A DNA stretch of 64,000 bases from Allium sativum (Eukaryota; Streptophyta; Magnoliopsida; Asparagales; Amaryllidaceae): NCBI GenBank assembly GCA_030737875.1, contig CM060922.1, forward strand, positions 317,169,456 to 317,233,455. The letters are read 5' to 3'. Below the pieces are notes generated by a model that was not told the DNA's origin, made no database searches, and was given only the letters and a program-made list of their open reading frames with translations. A program made the translations under genes and the position numbers. This document shows, piece after piece, positions 33,431 through 46,031 of this stretch; within the stretch, counting starts at the first letter, position 1; the number at the start of each line of letters is the position of its first letter.

Positions 33431-36400
33431 ATTGTAACACCCCACGTCCGTTAATGTCACTCACAAAGGGAATGCATTAAGTTTCGTGGAGCTTTATAAG
33501 TAAACAAAACGGAATATTACAAGACAGATAAAGTAGTACTTGGAAAATTTAAAACTTTATTGCAATGGAAACAGAAATAAGTTTGGTTACATCTTCAAAA
33601 CAACAAAACCAAGTACATAATATCAGTCTTATATAAAAGCCTTCAGAGTACAAAATTATAAAGCCATAATCCCCAATAGAAAATGCCATAAGCAGAATCA
33701 AAGCCCAGCAGCGCTCCTTTCAACTTCAAGCTGGAAGAAAGAGATATGTGAACTAAGATTGAATATTTCCTCCCTAAAAACCTAGGGGGGAAACGGAAGA
33801 AAAGAGGCGAAAACAATCTGGGTCAGACATAAGTCCAGTGACTTTAACAATATAATCATTAAAGTAACAGGATAAGAACATGAAATGGAAAGTAAGAAAT
33901 GACTGTACACAAGCATGCATGACAAGGTAGGAAGGATGAATAAGATAAACGTTAGTTGCGCTTCTAATCACTATAGGATGATTACTACACTGCACCAATG
34001 CTAATTATAACATACCGTTACTAGTTCCATACTGAAAGTTGATCCCCATCTTGTAATTGGTAGTCCTCAGGCATAACATCTAGTAAGAGGTATCTACCCC
34101 ATGCAATCCTTACTTACCCATACTGAATACTAGATGTCCCTACACTACCCCCTTATCGCTTAATCGATCGGCTCCCTAAATTGTATGTATTTATTATTTG
34201 TGTCATTCGGCCTCACTTGTTTGTAAATACCTGTGCTGGTCCCACCATAGGGTGTATCAATCCCTATGATGGCACCCCGACACAATTCAAGTTGCACAGT
34301 GTATACTACTGATGCCCAGTGCCTGCTTTTTCCACTTTGGAGCACATGCACGTCCATACTCCGCCGGAACCTACACTGCTGCACTACCCGCCGCTATTTT
34401 GACCGCTTATAATCAGCATAGTAATCGCGCCCCACCCTGCCTAGTTCAGGGTACCATGATACATCTATGTGGGTTACTACGGAAATGGGTCCCCGTTACT
34501 AGGGTTTCCTACTGGTTAAGTTTGTGGGCCTATATACCCAAATATTACCCACCTACACGAGATGTACTTAACCTTCCCACTGATTCAAGCATGTTTATTT
34601 AATGGTTAAGTTTGTGGGCCTATATGTACTAATATTACCCACCAACACGAGATGTACTTAACCCTTCCCCTTTTCAAGTCAATACGTATTATTGATTAAG
34701 CTTGCCTTAACCCTATCCACTTTGTTCATGTAATATTGGTTAAGTTGTCATCTTACCCATGTTAACTTAGCCCCACCCACCTAACTTGTTTTAGGTATCA
34801 TATTCATATTTGATTGTCATTAATTAGTTATGAATGCACAGACCTCTCACATTAAGTCGATTGCTTGTGGCCGCTGGATGTGCCGGGCGGTTCCGGGCAG
34901 ACTTCTGTCACAAGCCAGACTTAGCCTCGTGTCTAAGCATATTTTAGTTCTTCCTACGACCTCTCACATTAGACTGACCATTTGCAGTTGCTGGTTAGGC
35001 CGGTTGGTTCCGGGAAGGCTTCCACCGCAAACGAAGTCTAACGTCGTGTCTTAGCATGCTTATCTTAGTCCATTTATTCAATTGCAGTTTATGCCAATTT
35101 CAGGTTAATTATGTTAATTACCCAAAAATTCCCAATTTCATGTCATGCCCTAAATTTGGCGTTTATCATGCTCAAACCATTTAACTCAAAAAAATTTCCA
35201 AATCTAACATTTCTCATGCCCAAATCAACCCAACATATATTATGCCAATTGCGTATCATACAATGTTTTCCCCAAACATTTCCCCAACATTCCTACGTCG
35301 TTCGTACGTATAATTCACAAAACATGTTAGGCTTGCAATTAGACTAACTCATAAGAATAAGGAAAAGCAAGAGACATATGTCATCCAAACTGGCATAAGA
35401 CAATATAGATTTAATCAAGCATGTATAATATAAACTTGACATGGAACACATAAATCTAATTAAGCAGACAAGCATGAACTAGCATATGAGATAGATTCAA
35501 ATGAATACAACTTGCATTTAAACTTGTACGGATTACAATTTGCATGTAAACTTGCATAAATCACAACTTGCATATAAACTTGCATAAATCATAACTTGCG
35601 TTATAACTTGCATAAATCATAACATGCATAAATCATAACTTGCATAAATCTTAACTTGCATAAATCATAACTTACATAAATCAAAACTTGCATAAATCAT
35701 AACTTGCATAAATCATAACTTGCATAAATCTAAACTTGCATAGAAAATAAATTTGCGTAGATCTAAACATTAAAATATGAATTTGCATAGATCTGAACAT
35801 ATAAAATATGATCTTACATATATGAACATGACTTGCATATAATCTTTCATAACTTGCATAGATCGAGCAAACTTGCATATGTAATTAGGCATATGAATTA
35901 ACAAAGAACATAACTTGCATATAATAAATCAAATCAAGCATAAATCAAAACATAGCTTGCAAAGACATAAACTTTATATTATTTACAAACATTTTCGTAC
36001 AGTCCAATTCATAACTCATCACAATTATGTTTAAATAATTATTTTGTGAAAGTAACTGCACTCACTGAAAATGGATCATGAATTCTGGGATCTGATTTCT
36101 GAATTTGTTAAGCTTAACCCTTGATGTAGACTATGATCTCTATCTTTTATCTTTTTATCTTTAATATTGAATTTGATTAGTTAAGGTGGAGGCTAGATTA
36201 GTTTGGGATGCAGCAGCATGGTGGCTCCAGAATGAATTTAGTTTAGCTTAGGGTTTAGGTTAGATGTGATTATATAGATGTCTAGGATTATTTAGAGCCT
36301 TTAGATCAACCTAAGATCCATCCAAATCATCATGACACAAAGACACATCACCAGACCAATCAAATAAAGCCACATCAGCCTTTATACAAGAAAAATCGTC

Positions 36401-36485
36401 AACCAACCAACTAGAAAAAGCCATGTTTAAAAAACAATCCTTGACCAACAAAAATGCGCCACGTGTGCCACATGATGCGTACACG

Positions 36486-36487
<2 letters not shown>

Positions 36488-36549
<62 letters not shown>
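36488..36549. repeat. AT microsatellite in right LTR of D
   Basis: A pure (TA)n run of about 62 bases; in the left LTR this spot is replaced by the copia insertion. Confidence 0.95.
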
Positions 36550-36551
<2 letters not shown>

Positions 36552-36724
36552 TTTTAGCTATCTTCCCAATTAACCATTTTCACACTAAACCAGTTTTTGA
36601 ACTGCGTTCACACTAAGTCACTTTTTAGCCATTCCCCTAAAACAAAAATATGGCGCTGGCGAGGATCGAACCCTGTACCTCTTATATGCAAGTCACATAT
36701 TCTAACCAAATGAACTACTAAGTC
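36550..36724 (-). mobile_element. SINE-like segment with tRNA-derived head (right LTR of D)
   Basis: Second LTR copy of the segment at 30755-30931: B box at 36672-36663 and A box at 36717-36706, minus strand. One A-box base differs (GAACTA for GAGCTA). Confidence 0.55.
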
Positions 36725-36990
36725 TTTTGCTTACCAACCTTAGAACAATGCTAAACATTATTCTTTTCTCATTCCTCCTTTTCATGTTTTGCCGCAATGT
36801 TTAATTTAAAGATATCTTCTTCATTTTAAATCGGTTTTCTGCAAACCATAGGTCTAAATTGATCAAAAAATCGCCATGAACACAGTGACGCTAATTTCGT
36901 GACCAAATTCCTGAAGCTCTTCATTTTTTTTCATTTCACTGCATGAACTTATTACACGAAATATTTATTGTCATCATTTAATTTTTCTCT

Positions 36991-36993
<3 letters not shown>

Positions 36994-37031
<38 letters not shown>
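36994..37031. repeat. AT microsatellite near the end of LTR D
   Basis: A (TA)n run; the left LTR has a short, broken version near 31190-31215. Confidence 0.9.
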
Positions 37032-37035
<4 letters not shown>

Positions 37036-37091
37036 TATATACATATTTCCACATTTTTAATTTTGTTAAAATTACGGGGTGTTACATATAA

Positions 37092-40000
37092 TATATATTA
37101 TATATATCAAATGGCTTGAATAGAACGCGCCGCGCAATAACCATTTGCGAATTTCGACCATTAACTTCAAATGAACGTAATAAGAGATCCGACTGTCGGA
37201 TTCTACTAAAACCGGAACCATTGGATTCGTATCAAAAATAGCCTTGAATGATAATAAGAGATTTGAAATCTAACAGTTGGATTTTAAAATATGTCCAAGT
37301 CATCTTTGGAAAAGGTCGCTGTAAATGCAGTTCGAAGACCATATATGGAAATCGACTGAAACGGTGATATTAAAATCATTAAAAATATGAATAAATTATG
37401 TAAAATCATAATAAATGATTTGGAAAGGGTTTGGATGAAATATCCATATTTGTAAAGATAAATGCTATTTTTATCAGAATGAACTAGTTAACAACTAGAA
37501 TAGAGAACTAAAAGGAATTGAAATGGTTTTAAAATAACCAGAGTTTTCCAACGAATAAATTGGAATGGATTTGAATGGAAATATTCTTCGGAATATTTCG
37601 GTATTGGATTCCGTGATTATGTGGATACTGTTGAGGAATTTGAAAGATATGTATATCATTATTCCCAATATGATATTTGTTGGTTTAAGAATTTGATGTT
37701 GAATATAAACCGATATAATTTCTATTTAGAGCCTTGTATTTAATATCAAATTGGATTTTGGGTTTATCGTGAATGGTGTATTAAATAACACTATTCTTAA
37801 ACCCAGATGAGAAAGGAATAAATCTTTAAATTAACATTAATGAAGTTTTCCAATTATATTTATTAATTGGGATTAATTGGAAGTTGATTTTGGGTTAGTT
37901 GTGAATGATGTTTTGAATGACATTTGTTTTTTAGACCAATTAATAGTGAAAATATGATTTGAAATTTGTAAATATTTTTTTTAAGATTTAGTGGAAAGTT
38001 TCCAAAATAAAGTTTTCCAATTTAATCTATCGAATTGGAATTTAATGGAATTCGATTTAATAATCTAGATGAGGCTCTGTGAATGAAGACCGTTACTATT
38101 CGTGGAATTTAGAAGGACTTGCCGCTATTCCATTTATAGTATTGATTTGATATGGAAATTTATATCGATTATATATTGATCTAATTTCTGTTAAGATTCC
38201 ATATTTACTATATGATGATTTTGGGTTTATAGTGAACTGTCTTTTAAGCGACATTTGTTCTTTAACCCAAGTAATAGGATCTATTTCTTAAAATTTGGAT
38301 AATCATTAAGTAATTATTTTTGAGATTAAAACTGAACTAGAGTTTTAATGAATCTTTAAATAGATTAAAGTGAGATGGGGATAATTAAATTTATCGAATT
38401 CGTGAAATTATCAAGAATGGAGTACCACCAGTTTTACTCAAGGCAATAGTTAAATCTTTAATTAGATTTGAACGTGAAATGGTAATTAAATTTACCGATA
38501 GCACTGTGGGTGTTTGATATGGAGTACTACCAGTTTTGCTCCATGGGATGAATAGGTTGGGATTGGTATAATAAAAAATAAATGATTACTTCGATAAGGT
38601 CCGGTAATACCGATTAGTTTTATAAACCTTAATTTGCTTTAGAATGGTTAAAAGATAATAAAATCTTTTGAAATGATATCCAAAGGATGATTAAAGAAAT
38701 AGTTTAAAAGAATTTATCTTTGATAAAATTAATGGGAACCTTTCCCATAGGATGTGAATATTTGAATAAAAGAATATTCTGAATTGGAATGAGGCGTATG
38801 ATGTGTTTTTATAGCACTTGATTATTGATTATAAAATATGCGAGTTATTCGGAAAGAACGGGTTTATCCCATTCTGAATAACTGATACGATGACTAAAAG
38901 TCGGTGATGAAGTCGGTAGTTGAAGACCGAAGATCTTCACATCGTTTGAATGATTACCGATGTCTTGATTGGGCTGTACACCCAAGATAAGGTAGTAAGT
39001 GGTGATTCTCCATATGTACTTGGAGATCGACCGGATATGCAAGGACCTCTATCTTGTATTGGACATATGGGACGAGGAATAAGGTGCCTCCGGTTTCGTT
39101 CAGATCCAGTACGGGCTTGTAAATGGATGTGTGTTTGACATTGGATTTCATTCAGTATTGATTGATTTATATTAAATATATATCTGTTTGGCAGCGGAGA
39201 ATTTATTCTCTTGCTTAACACCCTTCTCTAAGACGTATGAGCTTAGAGGTTATATATTGATAGACGTCAGTCGTATGGCATGGATTGTCAGTGTGGCATG
39301 CTAAGATGCCATGATCAAGGATTTTGTTGAAAAGCAGAGTCTTGTGGATGATGATCAAAGCATGGCTTTAAGTAGCATAGCTTTGTCTATAGCGTTAATT
39401 CGCGAGCCACACACCCGAAATGAGTCAAAAACAGGATAGTGTCTGTAGGGAGTGCACAATGTTTCTCTCTAACTAGAAGTGGTGTCATGGTATGGAGCCC
39501 AGATATTTTTACTTATGCGGATGATGGAATGAGGCACCTTAGATATTGAGTCCCTAGTGGCTCAGAGATAGGTCAGATAGGACTAGGAAACTTGTGTTCA
39601 GGAATAATTAATCCACTAAAGTAAGTGTGGACCGGCCCTGAAGATCCAAGGGCTCGCCAGCGTCCGAGCCCTGAGGCATTTGCTAGAATGTCTCGAAACT
39701 GGTGAGGAGACATCCCTTGCCTCGACTCATAGATGAAAATCTAATTTCCAATACACGACTTTTCGGTTTTAGTTGTAAACATATATGGCGACATAGTTGC
39801 ATGGGACGCTCATGTCGTCTATGATTGATACATGTATATTTGAAGGTTGTTTTTGACACTATGCACTAATAGTAATATCAAAATGATTTGTTTTAAAGCG
39901 TATCAAGCATGTTTGGCTATTATATGGTAAAATTCTATCCTTCGGCTTGCGTTGCATTATGTGATGGGACCTAAGTCTTATAATAGCTTCATTTTCCAAA

Positions 40001-40543
40001 AAGGATAGTGTTGTTTTATTTTTAAACTGATATTCATGTGGAGTAAACCCGTTCCGTGACATACGGCGTGGTCCTATGATTTTTACCTTTTTTAAATAAA
40101 TTTTTAATAACTGTTTTTAGTTCTCACACCAGTCCCGTGACTGACTCGGAGTTTATTTTCTTAACCTAAACTTTGGATGCCTGTATTTTCCAATCGGGGA
40201 GCTAGTAGTTTGGGTTTTCGCAGATACTTCTTTTCATAGGATCCTGGATTATAGCTGGAGCTATACTCAGAAAGCTTTGTATCTGTATATCTCTTTCAGT
40301 TGTGGTTATAGATGATTTCCGATGTACATTATTCTTATGATTATTTTTTCGCTGCATTGTAATCGAAATATCAGATATTTTTCAATGTAAATTATTTATT
40401 TATACTCTGATATCTTGCACTCTGATATTAATTGTTGTAATAGCAATGAACTGTTCTTCTGATTGTGTTCTGATGCGTCGTATTCTCAAAGCAATCCAAT
40501 GTTTCTCGTCTCTTCGGGGATCGGGGGATTTTGGATTGTTTCA
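37092..40543 (+). mobile_element. Array C LTR1, third segment with LTR end
   Basis: It continues LTR1 after element D and runs parallel to 56490-59513. It has the CCAGTC-CCGT-GACTG motif (40129-40144). Near the end, CAATCCAA (40492-40499) and TTGGATTG (40531-40538) form an inverted repeat, and the LTR ends GTTTCA before the primer site. No genes. Confidence 0.85.
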
Positions 40544-41307
40544 GTTGGTATCGGAGCTTTGGTTTACAAAGCACGAGAACAAGGCACATTAGAACCGAAC
40601 GAAAGAATTCATCAGAGATAGAATTAGTAATGTCCTATAAGAATAACTCATTAGAGATAGGGTCAGTAATACCTTAGAATGAGTTTGAAGAGTATTGTTT
40701 ATAAAAACAAATTTGGTTTTGAAAAGTATATCATATTATACGTATCTGAGTATTTTATTTTATATTGAACATGGACTATCGAGTATATGAAGATTTTGCA
40801 TATACGCCTAGCTAGCGTATATACGAAGTCTCAAATATACTGGGTAGATATAGAATCACACTCTAGTCGCCCGGAGATGATTCTGGTGATTGATATATCA
40901 TCATCAGTATCTATGTTAGAGTTTCAAAAGTGGGATATCTGTATATTTCCAATTGACTGGTGTGAGAACCAAAATTTAGTTAGAGTTTATTTTTTGTGAT
41001 TTGGCATTGGAAATACGATTTTTGAGTATATGTAGAGAAGTTATATATTTGAAAAAGTTAACAAACTAATTGATTGCTGGTTGTGTTGTGTGATTAATTG
41101 GTTCAACTGATTAAAATATCGAAACAATGAAACCAATATGAAGATGAAAGGTAAATTTAGCCAAATGGAACCAAATATTGAGCTGAATTGAAAATTGATT
41201 AGAATTGCATATACGTACAAGTGTATATAATGAACAGGTCATAGCATGGAAGCTAAGAAGAGGAATAAAAGTATATGCCCGACAAATAGGTACATGTTTA
41301 CTGCATT
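40544..41307 (+). mobile_element. Array C internal 1, first segment
   Basis: Non-coding, parallel to 59514-60230 in unit 2. It ends with GCATT (41303-41307), the left target duplication of element B. Confidence 0.85.
40546..40557 (+). other. Primer binding site of array C, unit 1
   Basis: TGGTATCGGAGC, one base off the iMet consensus, 2 nt after the LTR end. Confidence 0.85.
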
Positions 41308-43041
41308 TGTAACGACCCGGATTTCGAGAGACTTTGGTTATCGACATAAGCACGATGTCGATAACCAAAACATCGAAAAATCCTGGTAATTAGTGAAAGA
41401 AATTAGAGGGTGAGGATAGATAAGATAGAAACTTAGAATAGAAGAAGAAGAAGAAGACAACAACAACAACATCAGAGTAACACGAATCTCACAGCGGAAC
41501 GAATAAAATATAACATAACTTTTGAAATACAAAGTTATAACTGTTTATACATACCATTTTCAGAGTACAACATATAACATCACAGCGGAATAAATAATAG
41601 CTATCGACTGTTGAAGCCTCCTGCTCCAAGCTCTCCAAGTGCATCTGTAAATCCCGATTACTTGACTGCCCGTACAAATTTAGGCACCCAAGAGTTTAGG
41701 GAAGACAAAACAAATAAACTCCGGGTCAGTCATGTGACTGGTGTGAGTAAACTCAAATCATTTAAACAGGTATATGATATCTCATAAGACCACGCCGTGA
41801 ATACGGAACGGGTTTTTCCCTTATGAGAATCCAAACATCTTTGAAAAGCAATATCATTTTGATATTATGATAATGTCTAAATACAAATAGATATCAGTCT
41901 AGTAGAAACGCTTGCATCTCACGTTCTACATATATAGTATACAATCAAAACCGCAGGTGCGTATTGGATGATTGGGTTTCCAACTATGACAAGGTATGGA
42001 ACCACCTTCCGATCAGTGTACTCTAGGAACGATACACTGGAGTTCAACAAGAACATCTTGCAACTCAGCCACACATGACCGACCACTCATTTCGCTTGAG
42101 TGTATCGAATGTACATCACCAACGGTCGGGATCAGCAACCGTTTCCCGTATATATATGGGACAGCATTGATAGATTAATGAAGCAAATGAATATTCTCTA
42201 GATAGGTGATTATACACCCTACTTCGAGGCGACCGACTTAGCCATGCTGCCTGCCCGATTTTTGTCATTTACCAGATGTGAGGCTAGAAGCTACGCTTAC
42301 TTTCCATTCATTGATAACACGATCACTTTGAATGCCACATTATCAGATCCGTTAATCATTAGTTGGATCTGCACAAATAGATTCTGGATATTATGCGAAG
42401 GGAATAAATCCGTTGGCCACCATATATATTTGTACAGTCCAACTCTTTCGATCATTGGAACTATTCTGTCAGACATTCGTCCATATACGTTCGTTCTGGG
42501 ACTGAACGAAACCGAAGGCACTATTCTGTAAACAGGACAGCCCTTGCACTTTACTCCGTCTTCAATTTCTTCATCGTATTTGATCACAACGCTTATGTCG
42601 ATACGGAATGGTTCTTCAGATAATAATCCAACCGGTCTCTCCATATTAACAACGTAAAATGGTCAAAACTTCGATAGTCTGTGATTTAACTATCAAATGA
42701 AAATATGTCGGTGTACAAACAACGATCTTAATTCCAAATGGAATTATCGATCCAATCATCAATCATATATATATATATATATATATTCATATTTCCTTAT
42801 TTTCTAAAATTAGAAAATATATGTTTTCATCATTGGAAAACATTTCCAATCCTCATTTACGCATCACTATCATTCCACAACTATTAGTCCCTAACTGTAA
42901 ACTAGTAAGAGAACAATTCTCTAAGTATAAACCCCGAAGGCCGAAACCAACATCAGATCAACACTCAGAAAACTATTCAACTTACTAATCTCTAGTCAGT
43001 TTCTAATTTTTGTTTAACTTCACTTCTAAATTTCTATATTC

Positions 43042-43125
43042 GATTAACCCCTTTTGATAAACTACGTTTGATTAACTCCTTTTGATAAACTACGTTTGAT
43101 TAACTCTTTTTGATAAACTACGTTT
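43042..43125. repeat. 28-bp direct repeat, three copies, in LTR B
   Basis: GATTAACYCCTTTTGATAAA followed by CTACGTTT is repeated three times without a gap. The other LTR has the same three copies at 50772-50855. Confidence 0.9.
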
Positions 43126-45130
43126 TTCCGTTACAACTATTTCCCTTTTATAACGTTTACTTACCGTTACAAATATTTCCTATTTATAACTTCTATTTAC
43201 CGTTACAAATATTCCCTGTTTATAACTAAATAAATATTTCCTTTATTCTATTTATTTTCTAAATAAATATTCCCCTTTTCAATTCTATTTATTTTCTAGA
43301 TAAATATTTCCTTTATTAAAACTCTATTTGTTTTATAAATACTTTTCCTTTTATAAAACCGTGTTCGTTTTATAAATACTCTATTTTCAAATTGTTTCCT
43401 TTTATAAAATCGGTTGATTTTATAAAACTCCTTTATTTCGATATACATTGAAATATTCTTTTTTTATTACAACTCAGGGTTTCTTATGATATTCAAAATA
43501 TCAAACAACGATGATCAATATCGTTCTAACATCCATAATCAATAACAGATTATAAATCACACATATATCACAATATATGAAAACAGTAAAATAATTGTTG
43601 AGGAACCCAGTCGGATTCCTCCAACCTATCTCCCTGCATCCACAGATGTTACACAGTATAATATATATCATATTTCATTTTGAAATGAAATATCCTGCTG
43701 TACAGAATCAATATTTGATTAACAGTACATAGATTAACTATAACTACGTTTTCAATCAAATCTATTTAACAGTCCAGTTTAACAATCAATATACAGCAGT
43801 CAATAAATAAAGTACAATTTATATTAAAATATAAATTGAGGAGAGTTAGTGAGTTTTACTCACATTGCGCGTTAACCGTTAAATAACGGTTTGCGGTCGA
43901 TAGTTCTGATTAGGCAATTTGTTTCGATATAATTTGTAATGAGCTCAACTTCATTCCAAAGTGGTTCCATTTCGTAGCATTCGTCTGTATGATTCTATCA
44001 GATCATCTGGGCCTTATCTCGATCTATCAATTTCAGGTGTGCCTAACTCTTCAGCCCGCAGTGCTTTCCTTTCTTGTATTCTTGTTCGAAACTGAGACAA
44101 AGCTCCACCTTCACTTTGTGTTATTCGTAAGCCCTTCTTTCCTATTTAATTTTCTTTCTTTTTAAATAAATGGGCTCGCCCCATTCTGTTAGCCTAATAT
44201 CCACTACCATATTACACCGTATGTAGCCTTCTCCTCCTCTTACAGTATCCCAAACATTGCTCCACCGTAACTCCCCCTTTATTTCTTTCTTCTTCTTCTT
44301 ATTTTTCTATCATATCTTGGGCCTTAACGTTACATCAGCCCATATACCATGCAGACCCATTGCAACAGTTCTTCCCTTCCATTAAAATGGTGCCCTCCCA
44401 CCACTTACGTAACGAAATCCAACTTACCCCATGCAAACTCCTACTTGCCTCATATACAAACACAGCACCCACCCTTAACGCCTACCCCTTCTCTGTCAAA
44501 AACTTACGACAGAAAGTTCCTTCACATTTTAAACAACTAAAATTACCATCCAACATTTCAGACCTTTCCAACCTCTCATCCCTTCGGCAATACTTCACGC
44601 ACCATCCACCATTTCAGAAATATCAACTTCGGCATCTCCAGTAAGTGAAACCACCGAACTTCTCTCCCCTCTAGAATTTTCGAACACCTGACTCCCTCTA
44701 ATAAACCCACTACCTCAAATAAAAAGAAGAACTCCTTTTCCTGCTCCACTCGCCAGCACAGTAACAACCCATCCCCTCCTCTTTACATCGCCGGAGATCC
44801 TTTCCCGACTCCTCTCCAACACATCAAAGTTCGATTTCACACTCCTCCTCGTTCTTCCTGCAATCCTTTACGTCCTCAGCTCGGCTCCAAACAGAAACCG
44901 TCGGTTCCTCCTTGTCTCGAGCTTCAGAAAATGGTGCGCACCCTACAAAATGGGTATAGGACGGGAGCTCCACTTAAGACGATTTCAAAGATCTCTGTTT
45001 TGAGAATTTAGGAATTTATTTTGATTTTATTTATTTTTTTGAAAGGATCGAAATCCTTTATTTCTTGAAGGAACTGGCGGCCACGTTTTGACCGTGGAAT
45101 GAATGAATTTAGGTTAGCTTATAAGGAGGG

Positions 45131-45142
45131 TTATTTATATAG
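45131..45142 (-). promoter_or_regulatory. TATA box of LTR B (left copy)
   Basis: CTATATAAATAA on the minus strand; it lies upstream of a GC-richer leader (about 44950-44200, minus). Confidence 0.5.
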
Positions 45143-46017
45143 GAGAGGCTGAGATATTATTTGTGCGGTGGAAAAAGACTAGTGCGTGGCTTATTTTAGG
45201 CTTAGTAATAAGTTAGGATACCGTATATATATATACAATTTCATCCACAGATGACCTGCTCTAGACAGAAGTAAAAATACCATTGTATCGAGCACGGTGC
45301 CATGATCTCAAAAATATAATAATACCGGTAGGTGGACTCATATTTTGAAACTTCAAAATGTTGATTTCAGGGTGCGAAGTACTTCAAATAAAAAGTCACT
45401 TATTAAATTAATTAAAAATTACAGTAAAATTCAAAAAATTAAATTATCCTTATTTCCTAAAAGAACCTTGTTTAAATTCAAACCCGATCTCTAGTTATAT
45501 CGAATAAACCGTTACGGTCGATAAACGATTCTATAGCGACTATTTTAAAATTTGATTTGGACATATCTTAAAATCTACACGACGAAATCCTGATTTTTCT
45601 CTTCCACTAGAAAGATATACTCCACCAGCTCCACACGTTTCTTGTTTCATAGAAATCCGGCTTAAAACGAATCCTGTACATTTAGTTGGAGTTCGAATCG
45701 CCAAATTACGAACTGCAGCGCCATTTCAAGCTCGTTTATAATTATATTATAAACTATACGTTCAACTGTCGACGATTTAATATATTCGTTATTCAAATTC
45801 AATTCCAAGCTGAATTAAATATCACAGATGATCCGGTTCACATCATATCGTCATTTCAACAAATTCTGATTATTTAGAATTAAATATATATTTAATTTAT
45901 TATTTTAATTAAATATTCATCATAATTGAAATCCACGACCATTAAATTCTCTAAACCACCATTTATATAATTAAATAAATTAATCATAATACCCCTGCCA
46001 ATGCGGGTCATTACAAT

Positions 46018-46031
46018 CTTCCCCACTTAAA
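46018..46031 (-). other. Polypurine tract of element B
   Basis: TTTTAAGTGGGGAAG on the minus strand, next to the 3' LTR start. TTTCGAGGACGAAAT is 8-20 bases further upstream, as in A and F. Confidence 0.9.

Larger units (their letters stand above)
24712..37086 (-). mobile_element. Element D: degenerate chromovirus related to F
   Basis: The LTR ends are TGTAACACCCC...GTGTTACA. The left LTR (24712-31259) contains a later copia insertion; the right LTR (33433-37086) is 3.65 kb. The 5-bp duplication TATAA lies at 24707-24711 and 37087-37091, and LTR2 of array C at about 56480 shows the uninterrupted site. The PBS and PPT place it on the minus strand. The 2.17-kb internal region keeps only fragments of gag, protease and the chromodomain end of integrase, so it is non-autonomous. 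Confidence 0.92.
33433..37086 (-). repeat. Element D, 5' LTR (right copy)
   Basis: It is uninterrupted apart from microsatellite growth. It holds stem-loop modules (34852-34924 and 34969-35041), the short 16-bp array (35505-35745), an (AT)n tract (36488-36549) at the place where the left LTR received copia, and the SINE-like segment (36550-36724). It ends GTGTTACA followed by TATAA. Confidence 0.92.
41308..46015 (-). repeat. Element B, 3' LTR (left copy, 4.7 kb)
   Basis: It begins TGTAACGACCCGG and ends GGGTCATTACA on the + strand. It contains the U5 hairpin near its left end (41334-41368), a 28-bp triple repeat (43042-43125) and a TATA on the minus strand (45142-45131). Frames of 60-115 codons inside it are mirrored in the other LTR only because the LTRs are copies; none resembles a protein. 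Confidence 0.95.

Noticed and set aside
42297..42644. 115-codon sense-strand frame in LTR B, identical in length at 50035-50382
   Set aside because: The two copies are LTR duplicates and so not independent. The related sequence in LTR A (6733-6950) is full of stops, and no domain is recognisable.
44349..44644. Overlapping 63- and 94-codon frames in LTR B, repeated at 52079-52374
   Set aside because: They are antisense to the element, repeated only because LTRs are copies, and have low-complexity composition with no similarity.
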